Positions 35,219 to 43,710 of a stretch of 64,000 nt of DNA are shown here, piece by piece. A program made the position numbers and the translations under genes. The DNA is taken from contig CAIQWJ010000097.1 in assembly GCA_903875575.1 (NCBI GenBank), forward strand, positions 1 to 64,000, read 5' to 3'. Source of the DNA: an uncultured Acidobacteriia bacterium. Lineage in GTDB: Bacteria > Acidobacteriota > Terriglobia > Bryobacterales > Bryobacteraceae. The notes beneath the pieces were generated by a model. It searched no databases. It was not told the origin of the DNA and was given only the letters and a program-made list of their open reading frames with translations. The number at the start of each line of letters is the position of its first letter. Position 1 is the stretch's first letter.

Positions 35219-36643
35219 CTATCCGGCCACTTTGCCCAGTTTGAAGCCGAAGTAATCGCGCGCATTGCGGAAGCAGATATCGGCCACGACTTTGCCCAGC
35301 AGCGCGCGATCATCCGGGAGCAGACCACGCCGGACATCCTCGCCCAATATTCGACAAAGCAGACGGCGGAAATAATCGTGCCTCGGGTAGGAGAGGAAGC
35401 TGCGCGAATCCGTCACCATACCAACCAGTCGCGAGAGCAGGCCCATGGTGGCGAGCATGCGCATCTGCGCTTCCATGCCATCGAGTTGATCGAGAAACCA
35501 CCACGCCGAACCCCACTGCATCTTGCCCGGAATACTGCCGTCCTGATAGTTGCCGATCATGGTCGCGAACACCGGGTTGTCGGCCGGGTTCACGTTGTAA
35601 ATGATCGTCTTCGCCAGTTGGTCCGTGGAATCGAGACGATCCAGAAACTGCTGCAGTGGCCGCGCCTGATCGAAATCGCCAATAGAATCGAAACCGGTAT
35701 CGGGCCCCTGGAGGCGGCGCTGGCGTGAGTTCGTATTGCGAAGCGCGCCCAGATGGAATTGCTGCGCCCAGCCGCGGGAGTGATCGAGCAACGCCATGCG
35801 ATGGATCAGAGCGGAGCGAAACAGAGTGGCCTCGCCGGAACGAAGCGGCTTCCCCGCCCTGAGCTTGTCGAAAAAGGCCGCAGCCTCGGCATCTGTGCAG
35901 GGCTCAGCTTCCATGCGATCCAGGCCGTGATCGGACGCGCGGCAACCCAGTTCGTGGAACGCTGCGTGGCGCGATTCCAGCGCGGCCAGCAGTTCGGTCC
36001 AACTGGAGATCGAGGCGTTCGCCACGCCCGTAAGCTTGTCGATATACGCATTCCACGCCGGAACATCGGTGACGGCAAGCGCTTTATCGGGCCGCCAGGT
36101 GGGATAAACCTGCGTGTCGGGATCCGTTCGACCTGCCAGTTTGCGATGGGCATCGAGCGAATCGGCGGGGTCGTCCGTGGTGCAGACCACAGCCACCCGG
36201 AACTTCCGCAAAATCGACTGAGTGGTGAGATCGCCATCCTGTAACTGACGATTGCATTCGTCGAAGACCTCGCGCGCGGTGGCCGGATTGAGCGGCGTGG
36301 AGATCCCGAAAGGCCGCTTTAGCTCCATGGCGCTCCAGTGAAACAGCGGATTGCAAACGGTTTCCGGTACGGTTCGCGCCCAGGCTTCGAACTTTTCCCA
36401 ATCGGAAGCGTCGCCGGTGCAGAAGCGTTCCGCCACGCCGTTGGCGCGCATGGCACGCCACTTATAGTGATCGCCTTCGAGCCAGATTTCCGTGATGGAA
36501 CGGAAGCGGTGGTTTTCCGCGATGAGTTCCGGCGAGAGATGGCAGTGGTAGTCGATGATCGGCAGGTCCTGCGCGACCTCATAGTACAAATGTTTGGCGA
36601 CTTCCGTTTCGAGCAGGAAGTCTTTGTGTGGGAAGGGTTCCAT
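35219..36643 (-). CDS. uxaC: Uronate isomerase
   Basis: A 474-residue amidohydrolase-fold enzyme that isomerises D-glucuronate to D-fructuronate and D-galacturonate to D-tagaturonate. The N-terminal IIDYHCHLSPE supplies the HxH metal site, followed by the GDHYKWRAMRANGV region that binds the substrate. WWFLDQLDGMEAQMRMLATM and VGMVTDSRSFLSYPRHDYFR near the end are characteristic UxaC signatures. Start ATG 36643 (MEPFPHKDF), 8 bases after the SDR gene's stop, so the two form an operon. Product tagaturonate would feed the epimerase at 27963-29216. Confidence 0.95.
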   Translation of the reverse strand: MEPFPHKDFLLETEVAKHLYYEVAQDLPIIDYHCHLSPELIAENHRFRSITEIWLEGDHYKWRAMRANGVAERFCTGDASDWEKFEAWARTVPETVCNPLFHWSAMELKRPFGISTPLNPATAREVFDECNRQLQDGDLTTQSILRKFRVAVVCTTDDPADSLDAHRKLAGRTDPDTQVYPTWRPDKALAVTDVPAWNAYIDKLTGVANASISSWTELLAALESRHAAFHELGCRASDHGLDRMEAEPCTDAEAAAFFDKLRAGKPLRSGEATLFRSALIHRMALLDHSRGWAQQFHLGALRNTNSRQRRLQGPDTGFDSIGDFDQARPLQQFLDRLDSTDQLAKTIIYNVNPADNPVFATMIGNYQDGSIPGKMQWGSAWWFLDQLDGMEAQMRMLATMGLLSRLVGMVTDSRSFLSYPRHDYFRRLLCRILGEDVRRGLLPDDRALLGKVVADICFRNARDYFGFKLGKVAG

Positions 36644-36651
36644 GAGAGCTT

Positions 36652-37425
36652 TTATTGATTGACGCCGCTGGCGAGGAAGCCGCCATCCACCACAAGAATC
36701 TCTCCATTGATGAAGCTGGCCGCTTCCGAGGAAAGAAATACAGCGGCACCGGCAAGTTCTTCCACATTGCCGAATCGCTTCAGCGGCGTGCGCATTTTGA
36801 GTTCGCGGCCGCGTTCCGTGCCATCGAGCAGTTGCTGATTGAGCGCCGTGCGGAAAACGCCGGGCGCGATGGCATTGACATTGACGCCGCGCGCGCCCCA
36901 TTCGACGGCCAGAGAGCGGGTCAGCCCCGCAACTCCCGCCTTACTCGCCGCGTAGGCCGCCACTTCGAACAACGACACGAACGAATTCAGCGAGGCAAGG
37001 TTCACAATGCGGCCCCAGCCCTGCGCCAGCATGGGCGGCGCGAAGACCTGACAGGCCCGCAGCGTGCCGGTGAGATTCGTATCGATAATCGCGGACCACT
37101 CTTCTTCCGGCAGATCCAGCACCGGCGTACGCTTGATGCGGCCATGGGAGTTGATCAGGATGTCGATATGCCCGAACTCTTCGAGAATGCGGTCGCGCGC
37201 GGCGACCAGCGAAGGCCGATCCGCCACATCGGCGGCAAGGCGCAGCGTACGGCGGCCGTGCTTCTCGATTTCAGCGCAGACGGGTTCCGCGGCATCGAGA
37301 CGGCGCGAGCAGGGGACAACGTCGGCACCGGCCTCGGCGAGGCCGATCGACATGGTTTTTCCGATTCCCGAAGTACCGCCAATGACGACGGCGACCTTAC
37401 CTGTCAGGTCAAGCGATTTGAGCAT
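36652..37425 (-). CDS. SDR oxidoreductase, uronate/deoxygluconate dehydrogenase type
   Basis: A 257-residue short-chain dehydrogenase. Cofactor motif GGTSGIGK is at about residues 15-22, and the Ser of NLASLNSFVSLFEVAA is followed by YAASK (catalytic Tyr and Lys). The C-terminus FINGEILVVDGGFLASG is normal for the family. It resembles KduD and gluconate 5-dehydrogenases. In an operon with uxaC, a fructuronate-to-mannonate or deoxyketogluconate step would make sense (inference). Start ATG 37425; the 269 bases upstream to the VOC gene hold no other recognised gene. Confidence 0.82.
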   Translation of the reverse strand: MLKSLDLTGKVAVVIGGTSGIGKTMSIGLAEAGADVVPCSRRLDAAEPVCAEIEKHGRRTLRLAADVADRPSLVAARDRILEEFGHIDILINSHGRIKRTPVLDLPEEEWSAIIDTNLTGTLRACQVFAPPMLAQGWGRIVNLASLNSFVSLFEVAAYAASKAGVAGLTRSLAVEWGARGVNVNAIAPGVFRTALNQQLLDGTERGRELKMRTPLKRFGNVEELAGAAVFLSSEAASFINGEILVVDGGFLASGVNQ

Positions 37426-37694
37426 AGTTGGAGTGTCCTGGAAGCCGCAGAGCGGGCTCTTTTTATTATCTCGCATAACGGCCCTTTTCGCTTCAGGAAA
37501 ACGTGTGATTGGGCAAGAAAAACAGGGCCGCCAAACCCATTGCAGGAGGAGTGAAAATGGCCCTGAAAATGCGTCCCGGCACCCGCGGAATGCCGTTTTC
37601 CGCAGAGCTGGTTCCGAACCGGATGACACGGCATTCGCCGACCCGGCCGGTATCGAACAACGCCTTCCATCCCGTCGCGCTACAATCACTGTTT

Positions 37695-38081
37695 ATGTTT
37701 ACTGGCATCGAACATCTGGCGATTGCATCGCCCAACCCCGAAAGACTAGCTCAGTGGTACGTCGATCATCTCGGTTTCCACATCAATTACACGTACGCCG
37801 GCAACTACTTCGTGCGTGCCGCCGACGGGGCCATGATCGAAATCATCCCTGCTGATAATTCGCTCTCCACGCCCCAGGTACTGGCCAACAATAAAGATGC
37901 CGGCTTCCGCCACCTCGCCATCAACGTCGATGATTTCGACGCCGGTGTAGCATACCTGCGGGAGAAAGGCGTTCACATGGTCGGCGAGCCGTTCGAGACG
38001 CAGGGCAATCGCCTCGCATTCTTCAATGACGTCGATGGCAATCTCATCCACCTGATCAAACGCCCGACCCCGCTGCCGTAG
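37695..38081 (+). CDS. VOC-superfamily metal-binding protein
   Basis: A 128-residue VOC protein with two beta-alpha-beta modules. Metal-type residues are visible: His in GIEHLAIASPN, Glu in GAMIEIIPAD, His in FRHLAINVDD, and a final strand FFNDVDGNLIHLIKR. The first half resembles glyoxalase I and methylmalonyl-CoA epimerase-like enzymes, but the substrate is unknown. The ATG at 37695 begins the domain. An in-frame ATG at 37557 with a strong AGGAGG ribosome site would add 46 low-similarity residues, so the true start needs evidence. Confidence 0.75.
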   Translation: MFTGIEHLAIASPNPERLAQWYVDHLGFHINYTYAGNYFVRAADGAMIEIIPADNSLSTPQVLANNKDAGFRHLAINVDDFDAGVAYLREKGVHMVGEPFETQGNRLAFFNDVDGNLIHLIKRPTPLP

Positions 38082-38115
38082 ATTTCCAATACACGCCGCA
38101 AACCCGGACGAACCC

Positions 38116-39321
38116 TTGTTCCAACGAGTCTTCAAAGCCTTTCACTACCGCGATTTTCGTATCCTCTGGCTGGGTGCCTGCACGTCGAGCATCGGCACCT
38201 GGATGCAGGAGATTGCGCAGAACTGGCTCGTTCTGCAGTTGACAAATTCGCCGTTTTTGCTGGGTTTAGACGCGTTTTTGGGCGACATTCCGATCGTACT
38301 CTTCTCGCTCGTGGGCGGCGTTCTGGCCGACCGCTTTGACCGGCGCTTCATCCTGATCGGTTCGCAGGTCGTGCAGATGTGTTCCGCCATCGTTCTGGCT
38401 GTTCTGATCGCGACCGGGCATGTACAGATCTGGCATATTCTCTGCCTGTCATTCGTGGTCGGTACGGCACAGTCGTTCGGGGGCCCCGCCTACTCGGCGC
38501 TGGTGCCGAGCCTGGTAGCGAAGGAAGACGTCCCCAACGCCATCGCGCTCAACTCGATTCAGTTCAACCTGGCGCGCGTCATCGGGCCGGTGCTGGGCGG
38601 ATTGGCGCTGAAATATGTGGGGTCGGCCTGGTGTTTCGGACTCAACGCGCTGTCCTTTCTTGCCGTGATTATTTCCCTGTCCCGGCTGCACATCAATTTC
38701 AGTCCGCCAAAGACAGGCGAATCCGTCATGACGAGTATGAAGCAGGGTTTCACCTTCATCAGCACGCAGGGTGCCATGGTGACGCTGATCATGATCGCGT
38801 TCTGTATGACGCTGCTGGGAATTCCGACCATCACGTTCCTGCCGGTGTTCGCGAAATACGTCTTCGCTCGAGACGCCATGACCTACACCCTGCTGCTGGC
38901 TGCCTCAGGTTGCGGTTCCATCACCGGCGCGCTCACGGTGGCATGGATGGGCGATATCCACAACAAAGGCCGCGTGGCGCTGGGTTCGCTGGTGGCGATG
39001 GGCGTGGGGATGATCGGCTTTTCGCAATCGACGTCGATTCCGCTGAGTTGCGTGATGCTGTTCTTCACCGGCGCGGTGCTGATGTGCGCCTTTGCGATGA
39101 TTTCGTCGCTGGTGCAGTTGATCACACCAAACGACATGCGTGGCCGAGTCATGAGCGTCTACAACGTGGCCTTCCGCGGCGGCATGCCGTTCGGGAGCTT
39201 TCTCACCGGAATGCTTGTACCCGTTCTGACGGCGCCAACCGTCCTCTCCATTAACGGTCTGCTGCTTGCGTGTCTGGGGCTATATTTCCTGCTGGTCCAG
39301 CGCAAAGTCGCGGCTTTATAG
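38116..39321 (+). CDS. MFS exporter (MFS_3/EntS-like)
   Basis: A 401-residue inner-membrane protein with 12 hydrophobic helices. The N-terminus FKAFHYRDFRILWLGACTSS and GTWMQEIAQNWLVLQLTNSP is the hallmark of the MFS_3/DUF894 group, whose members export siderophores such as enterobactin or other small compounds. Loop GGVLADRFDRRFIL fits the MFS motif between helices 2 and 3. A TTG start is used, 34 bases after the VOC gene. The substrate is unknown. Confidence 0.82.
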   Translation: MFQRVFKAFHYRDFRILWLGACTSSIGTWMQEIAQNWLVLQLTNSPFLLGLDAFLGDIPIVLFSLVGGVLADRFDRRFILIGSQVVQMCSAIVLAVLIATGHVQIWHILCLSFVVGTAQSFGGPAYSALVPSLVAKEDVPNAIALNSIQFNLARVIGPVLGGLALKYVGSAWCFGLNALSFLAVIISLSRLHINFSPPKTGESVMTSMKQGFTFISTQGAMVTLIMIAFCMTLLGIPTITFLPVFAKYVFARDAMTYTLLLAASGCGSITGALTVAWMGDIHNKGRVALGSLVAMGVGMIGFSQSTSIPLSCVMLFFTGAVLMCAFAMISSLVQLITPNDMRGRVMSVYNVAFRGGMPFGSFLTGMLVPVLTAPTVLSINGLLLACLGLYFLLVQRKVAAL

Positions 39322-39345
39322 AGCACTCACCGGGCATAATAAAAG

Positions 39346-40038
39346 ATGCGACTCGTAGCCATCGTGTTTCTATTGCCATTCCTGTTTGCGGGCACGCCGC
39401 CCGCGGACGAACTTATTCTGATGCGCGACCATCAGGACCGGAAGGGACTGGAAGCGCGCGCCGCAGCCCTGCAGAGCAACGCTGAGAAACGTCCCAACGA
39501 TGCCGAAGGCTGGTATCGGGGGGCAATCGCATGGTCGTATGCCGCCGAAGTCGCAATGGAAGCGGGCGATAAGGGCGGCTCCAAACGCTCGGCCGAGGCG
39601 GGCGTTGCCCTGGCGGAAAAAACCATCGGGATCAACGACAAGAAGGCCGAATACTATCGGATTCTGGGCACTTTGTGCGGTCAGGTGATTCCGGCAAATC
39701 CCCTTGCCGGAATCCTCGTCTACGGAAAGAAGGCGAAAGAGGCCCTGGATAAGGCAGTTGCCATGGACCCGAAGTCTTCGCTCGCGCTTCTGGCGCACGG
39801 GGTTGGTTATTACTATTTGCCCGCCAATTTCGGCGGCGGCCCGGCGAATGCGGTGAAGGATTTCCAGCGCGCCATTGCACTCGACCCAAAGTCGGCGGAA
39901 GCTTATTTGTGGATGGGGATAGCGCTGCGCAAAGAGAATCAGAATGCGAAGGCGCATGAAGCACTGGTGAAATCATTGGCGCTCGATCCCGACCGCGTCT
40001 GGACGAAGCAGCAACTGGCGAAGACACCGGAAAAGTAG
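39346..40038 (+). CDS. Exported tetratricopeptide-repeat protein
   Basis: A 230-residue protein with a short signal-like N-terminus (MRLVAIVFLLPFLFAGTPPA) and a chain of helical repeats. The last two, at about residues 160-225, are clear TPRs (AVKDFQRAIALDPKSAEAYLWMG and KAHEALVKSLALDPDR). The middle holds one more atypical repeat with GYYYLPANFGGGPANA, a pattern shared by TPR proteins that resemble the TRAP-associated or envelope type. Probably a periplasmic scaffold. Starts 24 bases after the MFS gene. Confidence 0.7.
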   Translation: MRLVAIVFLLPFLFAGTPPADELILMRDHQDRKGLEARAAALQSNAEKRPNDAEGWYRGAIAWSYAAEVAMEAGDKGGSKRSAEAGVALAEKTIGINDKKAEYYRILGTLCGQVIPANPLAGILVYGKKAKEALDKAVAMDPKSSLALLAHGVGYYYLPANFGGGPANAVKDFQRAIALDPKSAEAYLWMGIALRKENQNAKAHEALVKSLALDPDRVWTKQQLAKTPEK

Positions 40039-40085
40039 GACACGGGATAATCGAAGCTGACATCTGACAGAAGTCCGCCGCCCTG

Positions 40086-42047
40086 ATGACCCCGAAACGC
40101 AAGACTGCACTCTATATCGCCGCACTGCTCGCGCTGAACAGCTGGATCATGGCGCGGGTCTTTAAGACCGAGTATTCGCCGTTCCTGTCATCCATCGAAG
40201 GCGCTTACATTGGGATCAGCCGGTGGCTGATCACCCACTGGCAGAGTCCGGGCTGGTTCCCGCTTTGGTATGCGGGCATTCCCGTGGAGAACACCTATCC
40301 GCCGCTGCTGCATTTCCTGGTGGCCTTTGCGTCGATGGCAACCGGCATGTCGGTGGTGCGTTCCCACCACGTGGTTTCGGCGTCATTTTATTGCCTTGCT
40401 CCGGTGACGCTGTTCTGGCTGGTGCGGCGCCTGACGCAATCCGAATGGAAGGCATTCGCAGCAGGCTGGGTCTACAGCCTGATCTCCGTCTCCGCCATTC
40501 TGATGCAGTCGGTTCGGGTGGACGTGGGCACGGCTCTGGGAGCGCGCAAAATGCAGGCCCTCGTTTACTACGGAGAAGGGCCCCACGTCACCGCCATCAC
40601 GCTGCTGTTCGCGGCACTTGCCGCGGTTGACGCCGCAATTGAAGGTGCCCCAGGGTGGCGAACCGTGCTCGCAGTGGTGCTGTCCGCAGCTGTTGCGCTG
40701 ACCAACTGGCTGGGCGCGATGGCTCTGGTGTGCGGAGTACTGGCACTGGCGATCTCGAAAGACCGGGTGCGCATGCCAGCGGTGTTTCGCCGAATTGCAC
40801 TGATCGGCGCACTCGCTTATGCCGTGGCGGTCCCGTGGGTGCCACCTTCCGATATCGCGGCTGTACAGAGGAATTCCCAACTCGTTGGCGATTTTCCTAT
40901 GGGTCATGCGAAATACCTTTATCTGGCGGCGTGGCTGGCGGTCGCCTTCGTGATCGGCCTCGTCCTCCAGAAGATGAAGATGCCACAGTCGACCCGCTTT
41001 GCCCTCTTGTTTCTGTTCCTCATGGCGGTGCCGCCACTTGGCTATGAGCTTTTCAAAATCTATCCCCTGCCGCAGCCGGAACGCTATCACCTGGAGATGG
41101 ATGCCGCCTTCGCCATGGTGGTTGGTATGGGACTCGGTTCGGCAAGACTGGCTTCGGGCCGCACGTGGCAGCGCGCCGTGGTAGTGCTGCTGCTCGTCGG
41201 TCTCGCGATCATGCAGGCACCGCGCTGGAGGAAGGAAGTTCGCGCTTATCTGCCTGCCTTCGACATCACGAAGACGGTGGAACGTGCACAGGCTCTGTGG
41301 CTCGGCAGCCACTACCCGGGGCAGCGCGTTTTCCTTGTGGGCAGCACGGGGTTCTGGCTTAACGCCTTCGCCGACAATCCGCAACTGGGTGGCGGCTTCG
41401 ATCAGGGCAGGTCAAACCCGGCGATTGCCGGCGCCACCTACGCGATTCCGTACATCGAAGGCCGCGGCGGCGAGAGTGTGGCCTTACTGAAGGCTTACGG
41501 CGTGCGCGCTATCGCGGTCGGCGGCAAGAACAGCCGTGATGCCTATCGCAATTACCGCGACCCCGCGAAATTCGTCGGCGTCGTTCCGGAAGTCTGGCGC
41601 GATGGCGACGATGCGATCTACGACATTCCCGGAACAGGTTCCCTGACTCACGTGGTGAAGAAGAGCGAACTGGTCAGGGGAAATCCCCTAAACTGGCGGG
41701 GCATCGAACGGTTTGCGGCTGCGCTCGATGCGGATACCAGCGGAACGCGGATCAACTGGGACGGCCCCAATCACGGAAAGATTCGCGCCACACTGAAAGA
41801 CAGCGAGGTGTTGTCGGTTCAGATGAACTGGGATGCGGGCTGGGCGGCATCCGCGAACGGGACGGATCTGACGGTGGGTCGCGACGCGCTTGGTCTGATG
41901 GTGCTGGAGCCGAAATGCGATGCTGGCTGCACCGTCGATCTGGTTTACGATGGCGGCACGCAGGGGAAAATCGCGCGGCTGCTGTGCGTGATCGGGATCG
42001 CGGGCTGCGGTTTTATGTTGTATCGCGGCGGGAAGACACGGAGCTAA
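40086..42047 (+). CDS. Polytopic membrane protein, glycosyltransferase-like
   Basis: A 653-residue protein with roughly 11 membrane helices to about residue 385 and a soluble C-terminal domain of about 260 residues, closing with one more helix. The first part has the layout of GT-C-type membrane glycosyltransferases (first external loop FKTEYSPFLSSIEGAYIGIS and WFPLWYAGIPVENTYPPLLH), where an Asp/Glu in the first loop is often catalytic; Glu38 is a candidate. I know similar acidobacterial proteins labelled as hypothetical or 6-pyruvoyl-tetrahydropterin-synthase-related. Donor and acceptor unknown. Its stop overlaps the stop of the convergent clpS gene. Confidence 0.6.
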   Translation: MTPKRKTALYIAALLALNSWIMARVFKTEYSPFLSSIEGAYIGISRWLITHWQSPGWFPLWYAGIPVENTYPPLLHFLVAFASMATGMSVVRSHHVVSASFYCLAPVTLFWLVRRLTQSEWKAFAAGWVYSLISVSAILMQSVRVDVGTALGARKMQALVYYGEGPHVTAITLLFAALAAVDAAIEGAPGWRTVLAVVLSAAVALTNWLGAMALVCGVLALAISKDRVRMPAVFRRIALIGALAYAVAVPWVPPSDIAAVQRNSQLVGDFPMGHAKYLYLAAWLAVAFVIGLVLQKMKMPQSTRFALLFLFLMAVPPLGYELFKIYPLPQPERYHLEMDAAFAMVVGMGLGSARLASGRTWQRAVVVLLLVGLAIMQAPRWRKEVRAYLPAFDITKTVERAQALWLGSHYPGQRVFLVGSTGFWLNAFADNPQLGGGFDQGRSNPAIAGATYAIPYIEGRGGESVALLKAYGVRAIAVGGKNSRDAYRNYRDPAKFVGVVPEVWRDGDDAIYDIPGTGSLTHVVKKSELVRGNPLNWRGIERFAAALDADTSGTRINWDGPNHGKIRATLKDSEVLSVQMNWDAGWAASANGTDLTVGRDALGLMVLEPKCDAGCTVDLVYDGGTQGKIARLLCVIGIAGCGFMLYRGGKTRS

Positions 42048-42364
42048 CTGACAGGCTCCACTACAGCAGACATGGAGCCTTTGGATCGCGGCATGCGCCA
42101 ATCGGCACCATAACCGTGGATCTGGTCGCGCGCGTATTCGGCTTCCGGCAGTTCACACGTGATCAGCGGAGTGCGCCCGGTGTCATCCACCTCCTGCGCG
42201 TGCCGAAGCGCCTGCTCAGAGGAAAAAATGAAAATCTTCTGAAGCATTTCAATCACGTAATCATATGTGTGATCGTCATCGTCGAGGAGCACCACGCGAT
42301 ACAGCGGGGCGTGGGTATCCTGACCTTCCAATTCGATACCGGGTAGTGTAATTGTCTGACTCAA
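42044..42364 (-). CDS. ClpS-family adaptor, non-canonical
   Basis: A 106-residue ClpS-fold protein: YRVVLLDDDDHTYDYVIEML at 22-41, then the helix QALRHAQEVDDTGR. Canonical ClpS delivers N-degron proteins to ClpAP and holds the N-terminal residue with Asn34, Asp35 and His66 (E. coli numbering). Here the Asn position is Asp28 and the His position is Asp60, so classical N-degron recognition is doubtful. The C-terminal 25 residues replace the usual end. A similar DDDDHTY form occurs in planctomycete proteins as I recall. No clpA is nearby. Confidence 0.75.
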   Translation of the reverse strand: MSQTITLPGIELEGQDTHAPLYRVVLLDDDDHTYDYVIEMLQKIFIFSSEQALRHAQEVDDTGRTPLITCELPEAEYARDQIHGYGADWRMPRSKGSMSAVVEPVS

Positions 42365-42379
42365 ACAGTATCCAGTATG

Positions 42380-43684
42380 TCAGACGGCTCCGCGCAGGCC
42401 ATGCAGCAGGACGTAGGCGTAAAGGCTGATCGATTGGTTCCTGATGTAGTAAAGATCGTGCTCCACTTCGGCGATCGCGTCATCCAGTTCCCCGCCCTCA
42501 CGAAGGTTGATTTGTGCCCACCCGGTAATGCCCGGGCGGGAGTTCAGCCGGTACTCATGACAGGGCAGGATGCGACCGAGTTCACCGGCTATCGAGAGGC
42601 GTTGCGGGCGTGGGCCGACAAACGACATCCGCAGCAGCAGGACGTTCCAGAGTTGCGGCCAGGACCCCAGATGCAGCCCCCTGCCAATAGCGGCAAGGAA
42701 ACCTTTTCGGCCCACATGCAGGCGACGGCTGACAAACGGCTTCCCCTGATAACCGGCGCAGGTTTCGCTCTGGAAAACGGGTCCACCGGCAAGAGCGAGG
42801 CAGGCCGCGTAGATCAGGGCGAATGGAGCGCCCACAAGCAGGAGCAGCGTGGCACTGGCCACGTCGACCGCGAACAGGAGCGCCGGAATGGCCCGCGTAT
42901 CGAAATCGTTCGAAAACAACAGGCGGGAAGGACGCAGATCGCGAACTGAGACACGGCGGCAAATCAGTTCGCTGGCGGCACCGACCTCTTCGATTCTGGA
43001 ACCGCTGTAACGCAGATCCACCATGTCGTTGACTGGCATCCGGTCCCTGGCGTCGTCAAGACCGGAGACGATCATGTCCGGCTTTAGTTCCGCAGTCACT
43101 TTGCGCAAGTCCGCCAATCCGCCGAGGACCGGACCCACGGCGCGCTCCGGATAATCGGTCAGAGATCCGATGATGGCCAGATGCTGCGCGGGATGTGCTG
43201 CAATGTAGCGGGCCAGACGATGAGACGATTCATCCGTACCGAGAATGAGCACCGTGGCCGTGCCCTCCAGACGGGACAGCAACGCGTCGCGCAGAACCCG
43301 CCAGCCGAACAGGGCCACGACGCAGCCAATCAGGCCGTACATCGCCAGAAGGCGCGGGAACGTCCAGTCGTCGTTGAGGTATGTGATCAGGGCCTGTGAG
43401 ATGAGCGCAACGCCGGCGCACATGGTCAATTGCTGGAAGAGGAAGATACGGCTTTCTACTCTGCGGCTGGAGTAGAGGCCCGCAAAATACATAGCGAGCA
43501 GGAGCACGCCGACGATCGGAAGGAGATGCACGGCACCGGCATCGTCGCCGAAGAAAAAGACGAGCGGGTCGCCCAGGACGAGAAAGCGGACCAACAAATA
43601 AAACGCCGCGGCCACGACAAGGGCGTCCACCACAATAAGGCGGAAGGAACTGGTGGGCGCGAAAAGTCTTGCGGCTCGAATCAT
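42380..43684 (-). CDS. Polyprenyl glycosylphosphotransferase-like protein lacking its catalytic dyad
   Basis: A 434-residue protein built like WbaP/WcaJ sugar-1-phosphate transferases: four or five N-terminal helices, a CoA-binding-like domain at about 143-240 (VLILGTDESSHRLARYI), a re-entrant helix at about 270-298, and the Bac_transf domain to the end. The conserved end is present (MSFVGPRP, RPGITGWAQIN, DLYYIRNQSI). However, the catalytic Asp-Glu pair of LDELPQLWNVL reads LGSWPQLWNVL (Gly340-Ser341), and the KFRSM segment before it is missing. Exopolysaccharide initiation by the usual mechanism is therefore unlikely. Confidence 0.8.
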   Translation of the reverse strand: MIRAARLFAPTSSFRLIVVDALVVAAAFYLLVRFLVLGDPLVFFFGDDAGAVHLLPIVGVLLLAMYFAGLYSSRRVESRIFLFQQLTMCAGVALISQALITYLNDDWTFPRLLAMYGLIGCVVALFGWRVLRDALLSRLEGTATVLILGTDESSHRLARYIAAHPAQHLAIIGSLTDYPERAVGPVLGGLADLRKVTAELKPDMIVSGLDDARDRMPVNDMVDLRYSGSRIEEVGAASELICRRVSVRDLRPSRLLFSNDFDTRAIPALLFAVDVASATLLLLVGAPFALIYAACLALAGGPVFQSETCAGYQGKPFVSRRLHVGRKGFLAAIGRGLHLGSWPQLWNVLLLRMSFVGPRPQRLSIAGELGRILPCHEYRLNSRPGITGWAQINLREGGELDDAIAEVEHDLYYIRNQSISLYAYVLLHGLRGAV

Positions 43685-43710
43685 TTGGGTAACGCGGACT
43701 TATCTTCTTA

